64,000 bases of DNA. It comes from DAOULT01 sp964646625. Lineage in GTDB: Bacteria; Chloroflexota; Anaerolineae; CAZYHC01. The notes under the pieces were generated by a model. The model saw only the letters and a program-made list of their open reading frames with translations. It had not been told where the DNA came from and did not search any database. The translations under genes were made by a program, and so were the position numbers. Positions 26,401-33,886 of the stretch are shown here, piece by piece (within the stretch, counting starts at the first letter, position 1; every line of letters begins with the position of its first letter). The stretch lies in NCBI GenBank assembly GCA_964646625.1, contig CAZYHC010000011.1, positions 49,178 through 113,177 on the forward strand. Direction: 5' to 3'.

Positions 26401-29400
26401 AAAGGCAACGGGAAACGCGCTACGTGTCCCCTGGAAGGCGCGGTATTATCCAAGTAGCGCACCCCCAGAACCTTCAGCAGCAATTGGACGATGTCCTTTT
26501 CCGAGAGAGCCTGCCTGCCCTTCAATTCTCGGCTGAGGGTGGCATCCAACTCGGCCACCTGTTGTTCGGCCCACTTATCGTACTCTCGATCTACCGCCTG
26601 GAGAAACACCCGTTCCAATATTCCAAGCTCCAGCCGGGCGTCGGCGTTGATCTCCAGGAGGACCTCAACGAAGTTATTTTTAGCGTCGTCCTTTCTCTGC
26701 ATTCTCTCCAACCGCGCTCCGGCCTCTTCATCTGGGGCGCTGGGTATGGCCTGCTCAAACAGCCTCTTTACGGTGCCGGCCTCAAGATCGGTCAGCCTGA
26801 CGTCCTCAAGGGGCAACTCTCTGGAGAGGCGCCCCATAACAGCTCTTATCAGAAGGTCGCATCTCCATCGATGGTATGCCGCCTCGGACACGGCCAGTAT
26901 CCTGTCGTGCACCTCGTCCAGTTCCAGACTGCTAAGCTCGGAGGGCTTGATATCCAGGCCAAAGGGCAGGCTGTCCCGCACCTGTTGGAGCAGGCTGCGG
27001 TTGTTCATCGCCTGTCCCTGCTCCTCGGCCAGCCCCACGTATTCGTCGATTCTGACCTCCACCCCCTCGAGAAAGGCTTGCTGCTGGTCCTGGTATCTGT
27101 CTATTTCTTTCTCGAAGGTCTCCCTGACCACCTCTTCCAGCAGATGGGTTTTGTGCTGGGCCAGTCCTTTCTGGACCATACCTACCACTCTGGAGCCTAC
27201 CTCGGCCGGGGCAGGGTCTCCTTGCCCGGCCTTTTCGGCCAGCAAGCTCACGCTGAAGGGGGGCAGACAGGTACGACCAGAGGGAAGGGCGAAAGGATAA
27301 GAAAAAACTTCGTAGACCTCCTGCTGTCTCTTATGGCCTCGTCTGTCGTGTCCGCCCGCACGAACGGCCGTATAGGGCGAGGAGAGCGGTAGAATGGTAT
27401 CCAGGTAATGCGCCAGTTCCCATTGCCGGCCGTCCTTATTCCAGGTTCTGTCCAGCAGATCGTCCGCCTGCGCCTCGAGCATCTGCCGCAGGTCGGGCAG
27501 CAGATCGCCTTCGGTCAGGATGCGGTGTCGCTGCCCATAGATAAGCTCCCGTTGACGGTTCAAAACGTCGTCATATTCAAGGAGATGCTTGCGGATATCG
27601 AAGTGATAGCCCTCTACCCTGGTCTGGGCGCTCTCGATGCTTTTGCTGACCAGGCCGTGTTCGATGGGGATGTCGTCCTCCACCCCCAGCCTCTCCATAA
27701 GGCTGGCGATGCCGCTGCCCCCGAAACGACGCATCAGGTCGTCTTGCAGGGAAAGGTAGAAGCGAGAGGAGCCGGGGTCGCCCTGTCGGCCGGAGCGGCC
27801 TCTAAGCTGGTTGTCGATCCGGCGGGCTTCGTGGCGCTCGGTGCCCAGGATGTGCAACCCGCCCAGGGAGAGCACTTTTTCCTGTCGCAGGGCGTAATCG
27901 GGATCGACCTCGGCGATGGCGCTTTTGAACTGGTCGGGGGTGGCGCGGAAAGGATCGATGCCCCTTTCCCGCAGGACGCGGTGTGCCTCTTCGATGGTTT
28001 CTTCCGAGAGGTCCCCGCCCAGCTTGATATCCACTCCCCGGCCGGCCATGTTGGTGGCCACCGTCACCGCCCCGGGTTCGCCGGCCCCGGCAATGATAGC
28101 GGCCTCTTTGGTGTGATTTTTGGCGTTGAGCACCGCGTGGGGAACGTCCTGTTTCTTGAGCATCCTGCTCAGCTTCTCGGATTTCTCTACCGAGGTGGTG
28201 CCCACCAGCACCGGCCGTCCGCTCCGATGACACTGTTCGATCTCCCCCACAATGGCCCGCCACTTGGCTTCCTCGGTGCGATAGACCATGTCTTCACGAT
28301 CTTGCCGAATCATCGGTTCGTTGGTAGGAATGACCATCACGTCCAGGTTATAGATTTTGTGGAATTCCTCGGCCTCGGTGAGGGCCGTGCCCGTCATGCC
28401 GGCCAGCTTCTCGTACATCCTGAAGTAGTTCTGGATGGTGATGGTGGCGTTGGTCATGGTGCGCGGTTTGATGCGCACCCCTTCTTTGGCCTCGATAGCC
28501 TGGTGCAGACCATCGCTCAACCGCCGGTCGGGCATCAAGCGGCCGGTGAATTCGTCAACCAGGATCACGTTTCGTCCCTGAAGGATGTAGTCTCTGCCTC
28601 TGCGGTATAGCATCTGGGCTTTCAGAGCTTGTTCCATGTACTGCACGTATTGGACGTTCGATTCATCGTAGAGGTTGGCGATACCGGCTTCCTGCTCCAC
28701 CCTGGCCAGTCCGGGCTCGGTCAGGACCACGGAGTGTTCTTTGGTGTCCACTTCGTAATCGATATCGGCTTTGAGTTTTTTGGCCACCTGGGCAAAGCGG
28801 TGATACTCCTCGATAGGCTCGTCCGAGGGCCCGGAGATGATCAGGGGGGTGCGGGCCTCGTCTATCAGGATGTTATCCACCTCGTCGATGATGGCGTAAT
28901 GTAGCTCTCGTTGCACCCGATCTTCCAGCCTGTAAGTCAGGTTATCGCGTAGATAATCGAAGCCGAACTCGTGGTTGGTGCCGTAGGTGATGTCGGCGCG
29001 GTAGACCTCTTGCCTGGCCGCCGGGCGCAGAGAAGGGTATTGCCCGCTGGTATAGGCCGGGTCGTACAGGAAAGACTCCATCTCTTGTTGCAGAAGCCCC
29101 ACGCTTATGCCCAGCAGGTGATAGATAGGCCCCATCCACTGCACGTCGCGGCGGGCCAGATAATCGTTGACCGTCACCAGGTGCGCTCCCTGGCCAGTCA
29201 GGGCGTTTAAATAAAGAGGCAGCGTGGCTACCAGGGTTTTTCCTTCGCCGGTCTTCATCTCCGCCACTTTGCCCTGATGCAGCACGATGCCCCCGACCAG
29301 TTGCACGTCGAAAGGCCGCATGTAGACGGTGCGTTTGGCTGCCTCCCGCCCCAGGGCAAAGGCTTCTGGCAAAACATCTTCCAGGGGTTCGCCCGCTTGC

Positions 29401-29561
29401 AGCCTGCTCTTGAATGCGGGCGTTTTAGCCTTCAGCTCTGCATCCGATAGGCTCTGGAAGGTTTCTTCCAGGGCGTTTATTTGCTCTACGGCGGACTGTA
29501 GGCGCTCCAACTCCTTCTCGTTTGGATCGCCCCACACCTTTTTCATTAAATTCTTAAACAT
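23454..29561 (-). CDS. secA: Giant SecA preprotein translocase ATPase with about 1,200-residue repeat insertion
   Basis: About 2035 residues versus 800-1000 for ordinary SecA. The motor is intact: Walker A MKTGEGKTLVATLPLYLN (about 105), Walker B-type IIDEVDNILIDEARTPLI, the preprotein cross-linking region, and NBD2 with GRSGRQGDPGSSRFYLSLQD. The first helical scaffold segment (EYDDVLNRQRELIYGQRHRI, about 665) is followed by about 1,200 extra residues (about 725-1950). The scaffold then resumes with SHLWIDYLTAIEELREGI and QRDPLVQYKRRAFEMF near the C-terminus. Most of the insert is tandem units of about 63 residues. The Cys-rich SecB/zinc tail is absent. An alternative ATG lies 27 bases upstream. 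Confidence 0.96.
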   Translation of the reverse strand: MFKNLMKKVWGDPNEKELERLQSAVEQINALEETFQSLSDAELKAKTPAFKSRLQAGEPLEDVLPEAFALGREAAKRTVYMRPFDVQLVGGIVLHQGKVAEMKTGEGKTLVATLPLYLNALTGQGAHLVTVNDYLARRDVQWMGPIYHLLGISVGLLQQEMESFLYDPAYTSGQYPSLRPAARQEVYRADITYGTNHEFGFDYLRDNLTYRLEDRVQRELHYAIIDEVDNILIDEARTPLIISGPSDEPIEEYHRFAQVAKKLKADIDYEVDTKEHSVVLTEPGLARVEQEAGIANLYDESNVQYVQYMEQALKAQMLYRRGRDYILQGRNVILVDEFTGRLMPDRRLSDGLHQAIEAKEGVRIKPRTMTNATITIQNYFRMYEKLAGMTGTALTEAEEFHKIYNLDVMVIPTNEPMIRQDREDMVYRTEEAKWRAIVGEIEQCHRSGRPVLVGTTSVEKSEKLSRMLKKQDVPHAVLNAKNHTKEAAIIAGAGEPGAVTVATNMAGRGVDIKLGGDLSEETIEEAHRVLRERGIDPFRATPDQFKSAIAEVDPDYALRQEKVLSLGGLHILGTERHEARRIDNQLRGRSGRQGDPGSSRFYLSLQDDLMRRFGGSGIASLMERLGVEDDIPIEHGLVSKSIESAQTRVEGYHFDIRKHLLEYDDVLNRQRELIYGQRHRILTEGDLLPDLRQMLEAQADDLLDRTWNKDGRQWELAHYLDTILPLSSPYTAVRAGGHDRRGHKRQQEVYEVFSYPFALPSGRTCLPPFSVSLLAEKAGQGDPAPAEVGSRVVGMVQKGLAQHKTHLLEEVVRETFEKEIDRYQDQQQAFLEGVEVRIDEYVGLAEEQGQAMNNRSLLQQVRDSLPFGLDIKPSELSSLELDEVHDRILAVSEAAYHRWRCDLLIRAVMGRLSRELPLEDVRLTDLEAGTVKRLFEQAIPSAPDEEAGARLERMQRKDDAKNNFVEVLLEINADARLELGILERVFLQAVDREYDKWAEQQVAELDATLSRELKGRQALSEKDIVQLLLKVLGVRYLDNTAPSRGHVARFPLPFIVVAQVIDLREEELGRTILAHLERAMADRQRIWSAQEMARLGKLSLAHLDPESRAGLERYFGQVRVGDSQERLIGDLDDELRRDVFRGLKMRQVEGQRLSELEMGAELLEYLGHFLSESIREQRVIDLDKELAARIEEHLQRRGYFDDPAAEARLLERRVGDLDDKMQESLGALLGQKLLANIENEIISDLDEEMQQHILAHLKSRGHFVDEERIQHFFIHQLVSDLGDEVRHQACQYLSAQRVDGVKQRKIHNLDIDTRQKVMGYLQEEGLLWDAELRQVVAQSKLAALDQAAYDGLARHLGEKKLPPDGLLADLRADTRQEVWSYLKNEGYLTDQAKEKALLQRKLSDLGPEYASEAERHLLHALESSLTERPIADLEPDVQERVYDYLNSQDYFVDQAKARQWAGQTLASLDGGVYHDLEQHIGDQMMEALKKRKFFNLEQATRESILRYLDVNALYRKKSKRRRLMEQKLEDLDRSLYLDISHHLGREQLAAVKQRRFSELPPDLQQSIQGYLKETDYFVDEDKKLALQARRVMDLGDGLDRKVHDHLASELRAALKGNRIGSLGESVVSELRRYLNAHDYFLDEAKAAHLERTKLGAMEAYEGLCQQVGHALLAPFTERTISELDAALQRQVWHYLESIDLFVDRGRLEEYRQKKLIDFDEKTYQNVAQYIGHHLELEIGQERVGALEENLRQGLRRYLDEIGYFLNREDLARFSQSTLAAYLHKSEYGDLARSLGQWQLADIRQGAIVDLEPELREDIRQHLRAEGHFVAQERLEKFRARKLSDLEEEVYTDLMEHLRARQEEALREQPVGALDPPTRRKIRSFLHQRGLTLDEQEREYFEPQRLIDLEAYDDILQLLGRAQVEAIAPARLSDLDEETRALIAAYLGGQMVNQISRDLMLGVISHLWIDYLTAIEELREGIGLEAYGQRDPLVQYKRRAFEMFGNLEREIQWRVVSNVFRQTPQPLRLVTAASGL
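23702..26030 (-). repeat. At least 12 tandem repeats of about 63 codons inside secA
   Basis: Each unit has two half-motifs. The first reads like x-I-x-D-L-D-x-x-x-(R/Q)-x-x-(I/V)-x-x-Y-L followed by GYFVD or a variant. The second reads K-L-x-D-L-(D/E)-x-x-x-Y-x-x-L-x-x-H-(L/I)-G. Examples are RVIDLDKELAARIEEHL, PIADLEPDVQERVYDYL, AIVDLEPELREDIRQHL and RLSDLDEETRALIAAYL. Twelve unit starts span about 752 residues, and one or two degenerate units precede them (about 26030-26390). Units are strongly diverged in both protein and DNA, so this is an old expansion and not an assembly artefact. Predicted all-helical. Confidence 0.88.
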
Positions 29562-29620
29562 AGCCAAAACCTTTGGTAGGCTGACCATCGAATGGCCAGC
29601 CTGATAGCCTAAGCCTGCGG

Positions 29621-29671
29621 CCTGGAGATCAAATCTCCAGGCAGCTTGCTTTCAGCCCGAGATTCTCGGGC
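29621..29671. repeat. Two short hairpins between secA and the upstream gene
   Basis: Perfect inverted repeats CCTGGAGAT/ATCTCCAGG (29621-29641) and GCCCGAGA/TCTCGGGC (29655-29671) lie between the end of the 29677-30609 gene and the start of secA. No T-run follows either, so they may mark an mRNA processing or stabilising site more than a terminator. Confidence 0.5.
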
Positions 29672-29676
29672 GGCGC

Positions 29677-30609
29677 TCACCCGACGGCACTGAGCGCCGC
29701 CAGGATGCGCTGGTCGAACTTTTCTCCCACTTCCTGGATGGAGAGAGGAGGAGTCCCCCCTTCCAGGTACATGATCATGGCGAAGGCCACCACCGCACTC
29801 CGGCGGAAGACCAGGATGTCCGTCCGGAGCTGGACGCCCTCCTCCATATTGGTGACCATCGTCAGCCCTTTGGCCTTGTCGCCGATGGCTGCTGCCAGGG
29901 GCAATTCCTTCTCCTCTACGATGCCCGCTTCTCCCTCCCCGCCGATAATCAGCGCCAGCAAGGTGTCAGGGTTCTCCAGCACTATGTCCACGCCTGTCTC
30001 CTGGAGCCTGTTTTCAACGGACGTGGTGAAACCCATGACCACCTCGAAACTTGCCGCCTCTGGATAAAGGTAGATGAAGATATTTTCTGCCTGGAACTCT
30101 CCCTGGGCGAAGTCTTGTTCGCTGAGGCCCAGGTCCTCCAGGCTTATTGGCTCAAAGCCCGCCGGCAGGTCCTCCGGTTGCAGGCCCACATCTCCCAGGG
30201 CGGCGGCCGGGGTGAGGGGCACTAAATGCCAGAGTTGAGTTTGTTCGGAGCTCGCTCCTTCTGGGGCCCACACCGCTACTTCCAGTTGTTCTTCTCTGCT
30301 CACCAGGGTGACCTTTAAGAATTGCTCGTCTTCAGCCCTGCCGACCACCTCTACCACCTCGTCGTCGGCGAGATTGCCTACCGCCTCTGTTGGATCGCTG
30401 ATATCTCTTATCTGCACCGCAGAAGTTCCTATCAAGCGGTCGCCGGGGGATTCCTCCCGCGCGGCCATATCTACTTTCTTCAATTCCAGCTCTGGCTCCT
30501 GTGCTTCTTGGGAGCCTGGCTGAGCGTAGGCCGACGGGAGGGGGGCGAGCCCCGCTCCCAAAACAATGACCAGCAGCAAAAGGGAATGAAACAGAACTTT
30601 TTCTCTCAC
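29677..30609 (-). CDS. Secreted protein of unknown function
   Basis: 310 residues from a GTG start (GAAGAGG upstream). A clear signal peptide (MREKVLFHSLLLLVIVLGAG...SAYAQP, cleavage after about residue 29) is followed by an acidic stretch. A beta-rich domain of about 240 residues then starts around DRLIGTSAVQIRD and contains DLPAGFEPISLEDLGLS and VTNMEEGVQLRTDILVFRR. The blocks resemble uncharacterised lipoprotein-like proteins of Chloroflexota, but I do not recognise a named family. It is encoded just upstream of secA on the same strand. Confidence 0.75.
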   Translation of the reverse strand: MREKVLFHSLLLLVIVLGAGLAPLPSAYAQPGSQEAQEPELELKKVDMAAREESPGDRLIGTSAVQIRDISDPTEAVGNLADDEVVEVVGRAEDEQFLKVTLVSREEQLEVAVWAPEGASSEQTQLWHLVPLTPAAALGDVGLQPEDLPAGFEPISLEDLGLSEQDFAQGEFQAENIFIYLYPEAASFEVVMGFTTSVENRLQETGVDIVLENPDTLLALIIGGEGEAGIVEEKELPLAAAIGDKAKGLTMVTNMEEGVQLRTDILVFRRSAVVAFAMIMYLEGGTPPLSIQEVGEKFDQRILAALSAVG

Positions 30610-30795
30610 TATTTAACCTCTTCGTATATTTGCCGATAGGGACTTTCTGGCAGGATAATAGCTCCCCCCCATCTGGGCGGGGGCGCAGGCGATAGCGATG
30701 TCCACTAAGACATCATTTGCTTCTCCAGAGGTTATTATACCACAGATCGTTGGCGAGAAGAAATGGGTGGGAACAAGGCTGGCAGGGAACGCAGA

Positions 30796-31734
30796 TCATT
30801 CGTTGAACATCTCTCCTACGGAGATGCCCAGGTGGATGCGGCGCATCACCTCGCCTAGCAAGGGGGCTACAGAGAGGACGGTGACGTTAGGCAACATCTT
30901 TTCCTTTAAGGGGGGGATAGTGTTAGTCACTACCAACTCTTTCAGGTTGCAGGTTTTGAGGCGCTTGATAGCCGGAGGAGATAGCACGGGATGAGTGGCG
31001 CAGGCGTAAATGTCTTTGGCGCCTCTCTCCTCCAGGATGTGGATTGCATGTTCCAGGGACCCGGCGGTATCAACCTCGTCGTCGATGATGACGGCGTGCA
31101 TCCCCTCTACCTTACCGATGATGTTCAGGGCTTCGGTCTGGGTTTCAGAACGACGTTTCTCGATGATAGCCAGGGGAGCGTTGAGGGCCTGGGCGAAGTT
31201 TCTGGCCCTTTTGGTGGCCCCTACGTCGGCGGCGACCACCACCAGGTCCTCGATATTTTTCTCTTTGAAGTATTGGGTGAGGATGGGAAAAGCGGTCATC
31301 TCATCGACGGGGACGTTGAAAAAACCCTGAATCTGGCCGGCGTGGAGATCGATGGTCAACACCCGGCTGGCGCCAGCCACCGAGATCAGGTCGGCGACCA
31401 GGCGGGCAGTGATGGGCACCCGGGGTTGATCCTTCTTGTCCGTCCGTCCGTAGGCGTAGTAGGGGATCACGGCCGTGATCCGCCCGGCCGAAGCCCGCTT
31501 GAAGGTGTCGATCATGATCAATAGCTCCATGATGTTCTCGTTCACCGGCGAGCAGAGGGGTTGGATGACGAAAACGTCCTGGCCCCGCACGCTACAATGC
31601 AGCCGGACAAAGATGTTCTCGTTGGGAAAAGTGATGATATCGATGCCGCCCAGAGGAATACCCAGATAGCGGGCTATCTCTTCCGCCAGGGCCGGGTTGG
31701 CTCTACCGCTGAAAACACGTAACTCTCCATACAT
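30796..31734 (-). CDS. prs: Ribose-phosphate pyrophosphokinase
   Basis: 312 residues, the usual length. The motifs are in order: FSGRANPALAEEIARYLG at the N-terminus, YAYGRTDKKDQPRVPITARL (ATP/catalytic loop), TIDLHAGQIQGFF and the PRPP loop VIIDDEVDTAGSLEHA. It makes PRPP from ribose 5-phosphate and ATP for purine, pyrimidine, histidine and tryptophan synthesis. The start is backed by GGGAGG. The gene stands alone between the secreted-protein gene and meaB. Confidence 0.96.
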   Translation of the reverse strand: MYGELRVFSGRANPALAEEIARYLGIPLGGIDIITFPNENIFVRLHCSVRGQDVFVIQPLCSPVNENIMELLIMIDTFKRASAGRITAVIPYYAYGRTDKKDQPRVPITARLVADLISVAGASRVLTIDLHAGQIQGFFNVPVDEMTAFPILTQYFKEKNIEDLVVVAADVGATKRARNFAQALNAPLAIIEKRRSETQTEALNIIGKVEGMHAVIIDDEVDTAGSLEHAIHILEERGAKDIYACATHPVLSPPAIKRLKTCNLKELVVTNTIPPLKEKMLPNVTVLSVAPLLGEVMRRIHLGISVGEMFNE

Positions 31735-31812
31735 CTTACGATGCCTCCCATTTTCACCGCAATGATTTTACAAAAAAGCAACCCTCGGATGGGAATGCCT
31801 CCGGGCAGGATT

Positions 31813-32778
31813 TCAGGGCCGGGCCTCGTTGCGCCTTCTACGATCTGCGTTTTCTAACAGTTCTTCTACAGCGGTGTAAGGGTCCATTTTCCGGCAGGTA
31901 ACGCATTCGATCAGACCGTCCAGGCGGGCCTTTTGCACCTGGTCCAGAAATCGCCTGGTCAGTTCCTGCTGGATGATGTGGTCCAGTTCTCTCTCCACGC
32001 GAGCCTTTTCGCGGCGGTAGAGGGTCTGGCTTTCCTGGAGATAAGCCAGGTGGCGGTCGATAGCCTGCACCACCGCCTCGATGCCTTCTCCTCGCAGCGC
32101 GCTGGTTTTATAGATGGGGGGCTGCCAGTCCAGGTCAGAGCAGCCCGTATCGAGCATCGTCTGAAGGGTCAACACGGCGTTATCTGCGCCTGCGCGGTCG
32201 GCCTTGTTGACGACGAAGATGTCGGCGATCTCCAGGAGGCCGGCCTTGATAGCCTGAATCTCGTCGCCCAGGCCCGGCACTTCCACCACCAGGGTGGTGT
32301 GGGCCGTCTGGGCGATGTCCACCTCCGTTTGACCGACCCCCACCGTCTCCACGAAAATCACCTGATAGCCGGCGGCATCCAGCACCTTGATGGCGTCGGC
32401 GGTGGCGGCGGCCAGTCCGCCCAGCCGGCCGCGGGTGGCCATGCTGCGGATGAAGATGCCCTCATCACCGCTCAGGTCGCTCATGCGCACCCGGTCACCC
32501 AAAAAAGCCCCGCCTGAAAAGGGGCTGGTAGGATCGATGGCAATGATCCCCACCGTGCTGTTTCTGTGCCTGTAAACCTGGGCCATCTGGTTGACCAGGG
32601 TGCTTTTGCCCGTGCCCGGATAGCCAGTCACCCCCACCACGTGCGCCCGGCCGGTGTGGGGATAAAGGGCGGCCAGGGCCGGGCGGGCCCGCCGATCACC
32701 GTTCTCGATCATCGTGATCAAGCGGGCGGTTGCCCGCCGATCAGCAGTCCGCAATCTTTCCACCAGTTCCATTTTCAC
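31813..32778 (-). CDS. meaB: MeaB/ArgK-type GTPase, methylmalonyl-CoA mutase chaperone
   Basis: 321 residues of the G3E-family MeaB type: P-loop GVTGYPGTGKSTLVNQM (about residue 50), DPTSPFSGGAFLGDRVRM (switch region), VETVGVGQTEVDIA and the guanine-specificity motif NKADRAGADN. It loads and protects adenosylcobalamin on methylmalonyl-CoA mutase. No mutase gene is in the window. It ends panB's transcript: panB stops at 32788 and meaB begins 10 bases later at 32778, so the pair is probably translationally close in one operon, read panB then meaB. Confidence 0.93.
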   Translation of the reverse strand: MKMELVERLRTADRRATARLITMIENGDRRARPALAALYPHTGRAHVVGVTGYPGTGKSTLVNQMAQVYRHRNSTVGIIAIDPTSPFSGGAFLGDRVRMSDLSGDEGIFIRSMATRGRLGGLAAATADAIKVLDAAGYQVIFVETVGVGQTEVDIAQTAHTTLVVEVPGLGDEIQAIKAGLLEIADIFVVNKADRAGADNAVLTLQTMLDTGCSDLDWQPPIYKTSALRGEGIEAVVQAIDRHLAYLQESQTLYRREKARVERELDHIIQQELTRRFLDQVQKARLDGLIECVTCRKMDPYTAVEELLENADRRRRNEARP

Positions 32779-32787
32779 CTGGACACG

Positions 32788-33633
32788 TCAAAGCTCGGCC
32801 AGCACTTTCTCCCACTCTTCGTCGCTGATGGTAAAGCAGTGCTCCGGGCCAGGGAAGGTGCCTGCTTTGACCTCCTGGCAGTACTGTTTGAGGGCGCGGC
32901 CGATCTCGTCAAACAGGTTGGTGTAACGCTTGGCAAACTTTGGAGTAAAGCGGTCGAAAAAGCCGATCAGGTCGTGCAGGACGAGCACCTGACCATCGCA
33001 ATGCGGTCCGGCCCCGATGCCCACCGTAGGGACGGTCAATTTTTCGGTGATGATCTTAGCCACCCGGTCGGGGATGCACTCCATCAAGACTCCCCAGGCG
33101 CCGGCCTCCTCCAGAGCCAGCGCATCGTCGATCAGTTTGCGGGCCGAAGCGGCGTCCTTGCCCTGCACCTTGAACCCCCCCAGCTTGGCCACCGACTGAG
33201 GGGTCAGCCCAATGTGGCCCATGACCGGGATACCGGCATCGTAGATGGCCCGCACCGTTTCGGCCATCTCCTGGCCCCCTTCCAGCTTGATGCAGTCCAT
33301 GCCGGCCTCTTTTATGAACCGGGCAGCGTTGGCTATGGCGGTGGGGATATCGGTCTCGTAGGAAGAGAAAGGCATGTCCCCGATCAGGAAGGGAAGGCTG
33401 GCCCCACGACGCACAGCTTTGGCGTGATGGATCATCTCGTCCATTGTAACCGGTATGGTGTTCTCGTAGCCCAGCACCACCATTCCCAGCGAATCACCGA
33501 CCAGCAGGATATCGACTCCGGCCTGCTCCACAAGCAGGGCGGTGGGGTAGTCATAGGCGGTCAGCATGGTGATAAGTTCGCCCCGCTCTTTCTTGGCTTT
33601 AAGCTTCAGAATGGTTACTTTGTCTCTCTCCAT
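32788..33633 (-). CDS. panB: 3-methyl-2-oxobutanoate hydroxymethyltransferase
   Basis: 281 residues. Conserved blocks: MLTAYDYPTALLVEQAGVD, LVGDSLGMVVLGYENTIPVT, FLIGDMPFSSYE, GHIGLTPQS and GIGAGPHCDGQVLVLHD. It adds a hydroxymethyl group from methylene-tetrahydrofolate to 2-oxoisovalerate, the first step to pantothenate and CoA. I chose ATG 33633 (MERDKVTIL) because GGAGG lies 8-13 bases before it; an ATG 18 bases upstream overlaps that same GGAGG. 2-Oxoisovalerate is also the likely substrate of the ferredoxin oxidoreductase at 13623-16354. Confidence 0.96.
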   Translation of the reverse strand: MERDKVTILKLKAKKERGELITMLTAYDYPTALLVEQAGVDILLVGDSLGMVVLGYENTIPVTMDEMIHHAKAVRRGASLPFLIGDMPFSSYETDIPTAIANAARFIKEAGMDCIKLEGGQEMAETVRAIYDAGIPVMGHIGLTPQSVAKLGGFKVQGKDAASARKLIDDALALEEAGAWGVLMECIPDRVAKIITEKLTVPTVGIGAGPHCDGQVLVLHDLIGFFDRFTPKFAKRYTNLFDEIGRALKQYCQEVKAGTFPGPEHCFTISDEEWEKVLAEL

Positions 33634-33886
33634 AAAATGATTATCCTCCATGTAATAGTAGTAATAGTAATGTATTAGCCCTGCTCAGTGAGGTCAAGTC
33701 GCAAGACCTCACCCCCATGGTTATTACCCTTTTGGATGTGAGGTCTTATCAATCGCTTTGTTCGGCTCTTTTTTTCGAGGTTGACCCACGAAGTCCCAAC
33801 CTTTCAGCGAGATTATTTCGCCCTTGAAATCTGGGGACGGTCAGCTTCCCTTTCGATTTTTATGATACCATGCTTTAATTAAAAAG

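Noticed and set aside
27408..28610. Plus-strand 400-codon frame opposite secA
   Set aside because: Antisense shadow of the conserved SecA motor region.
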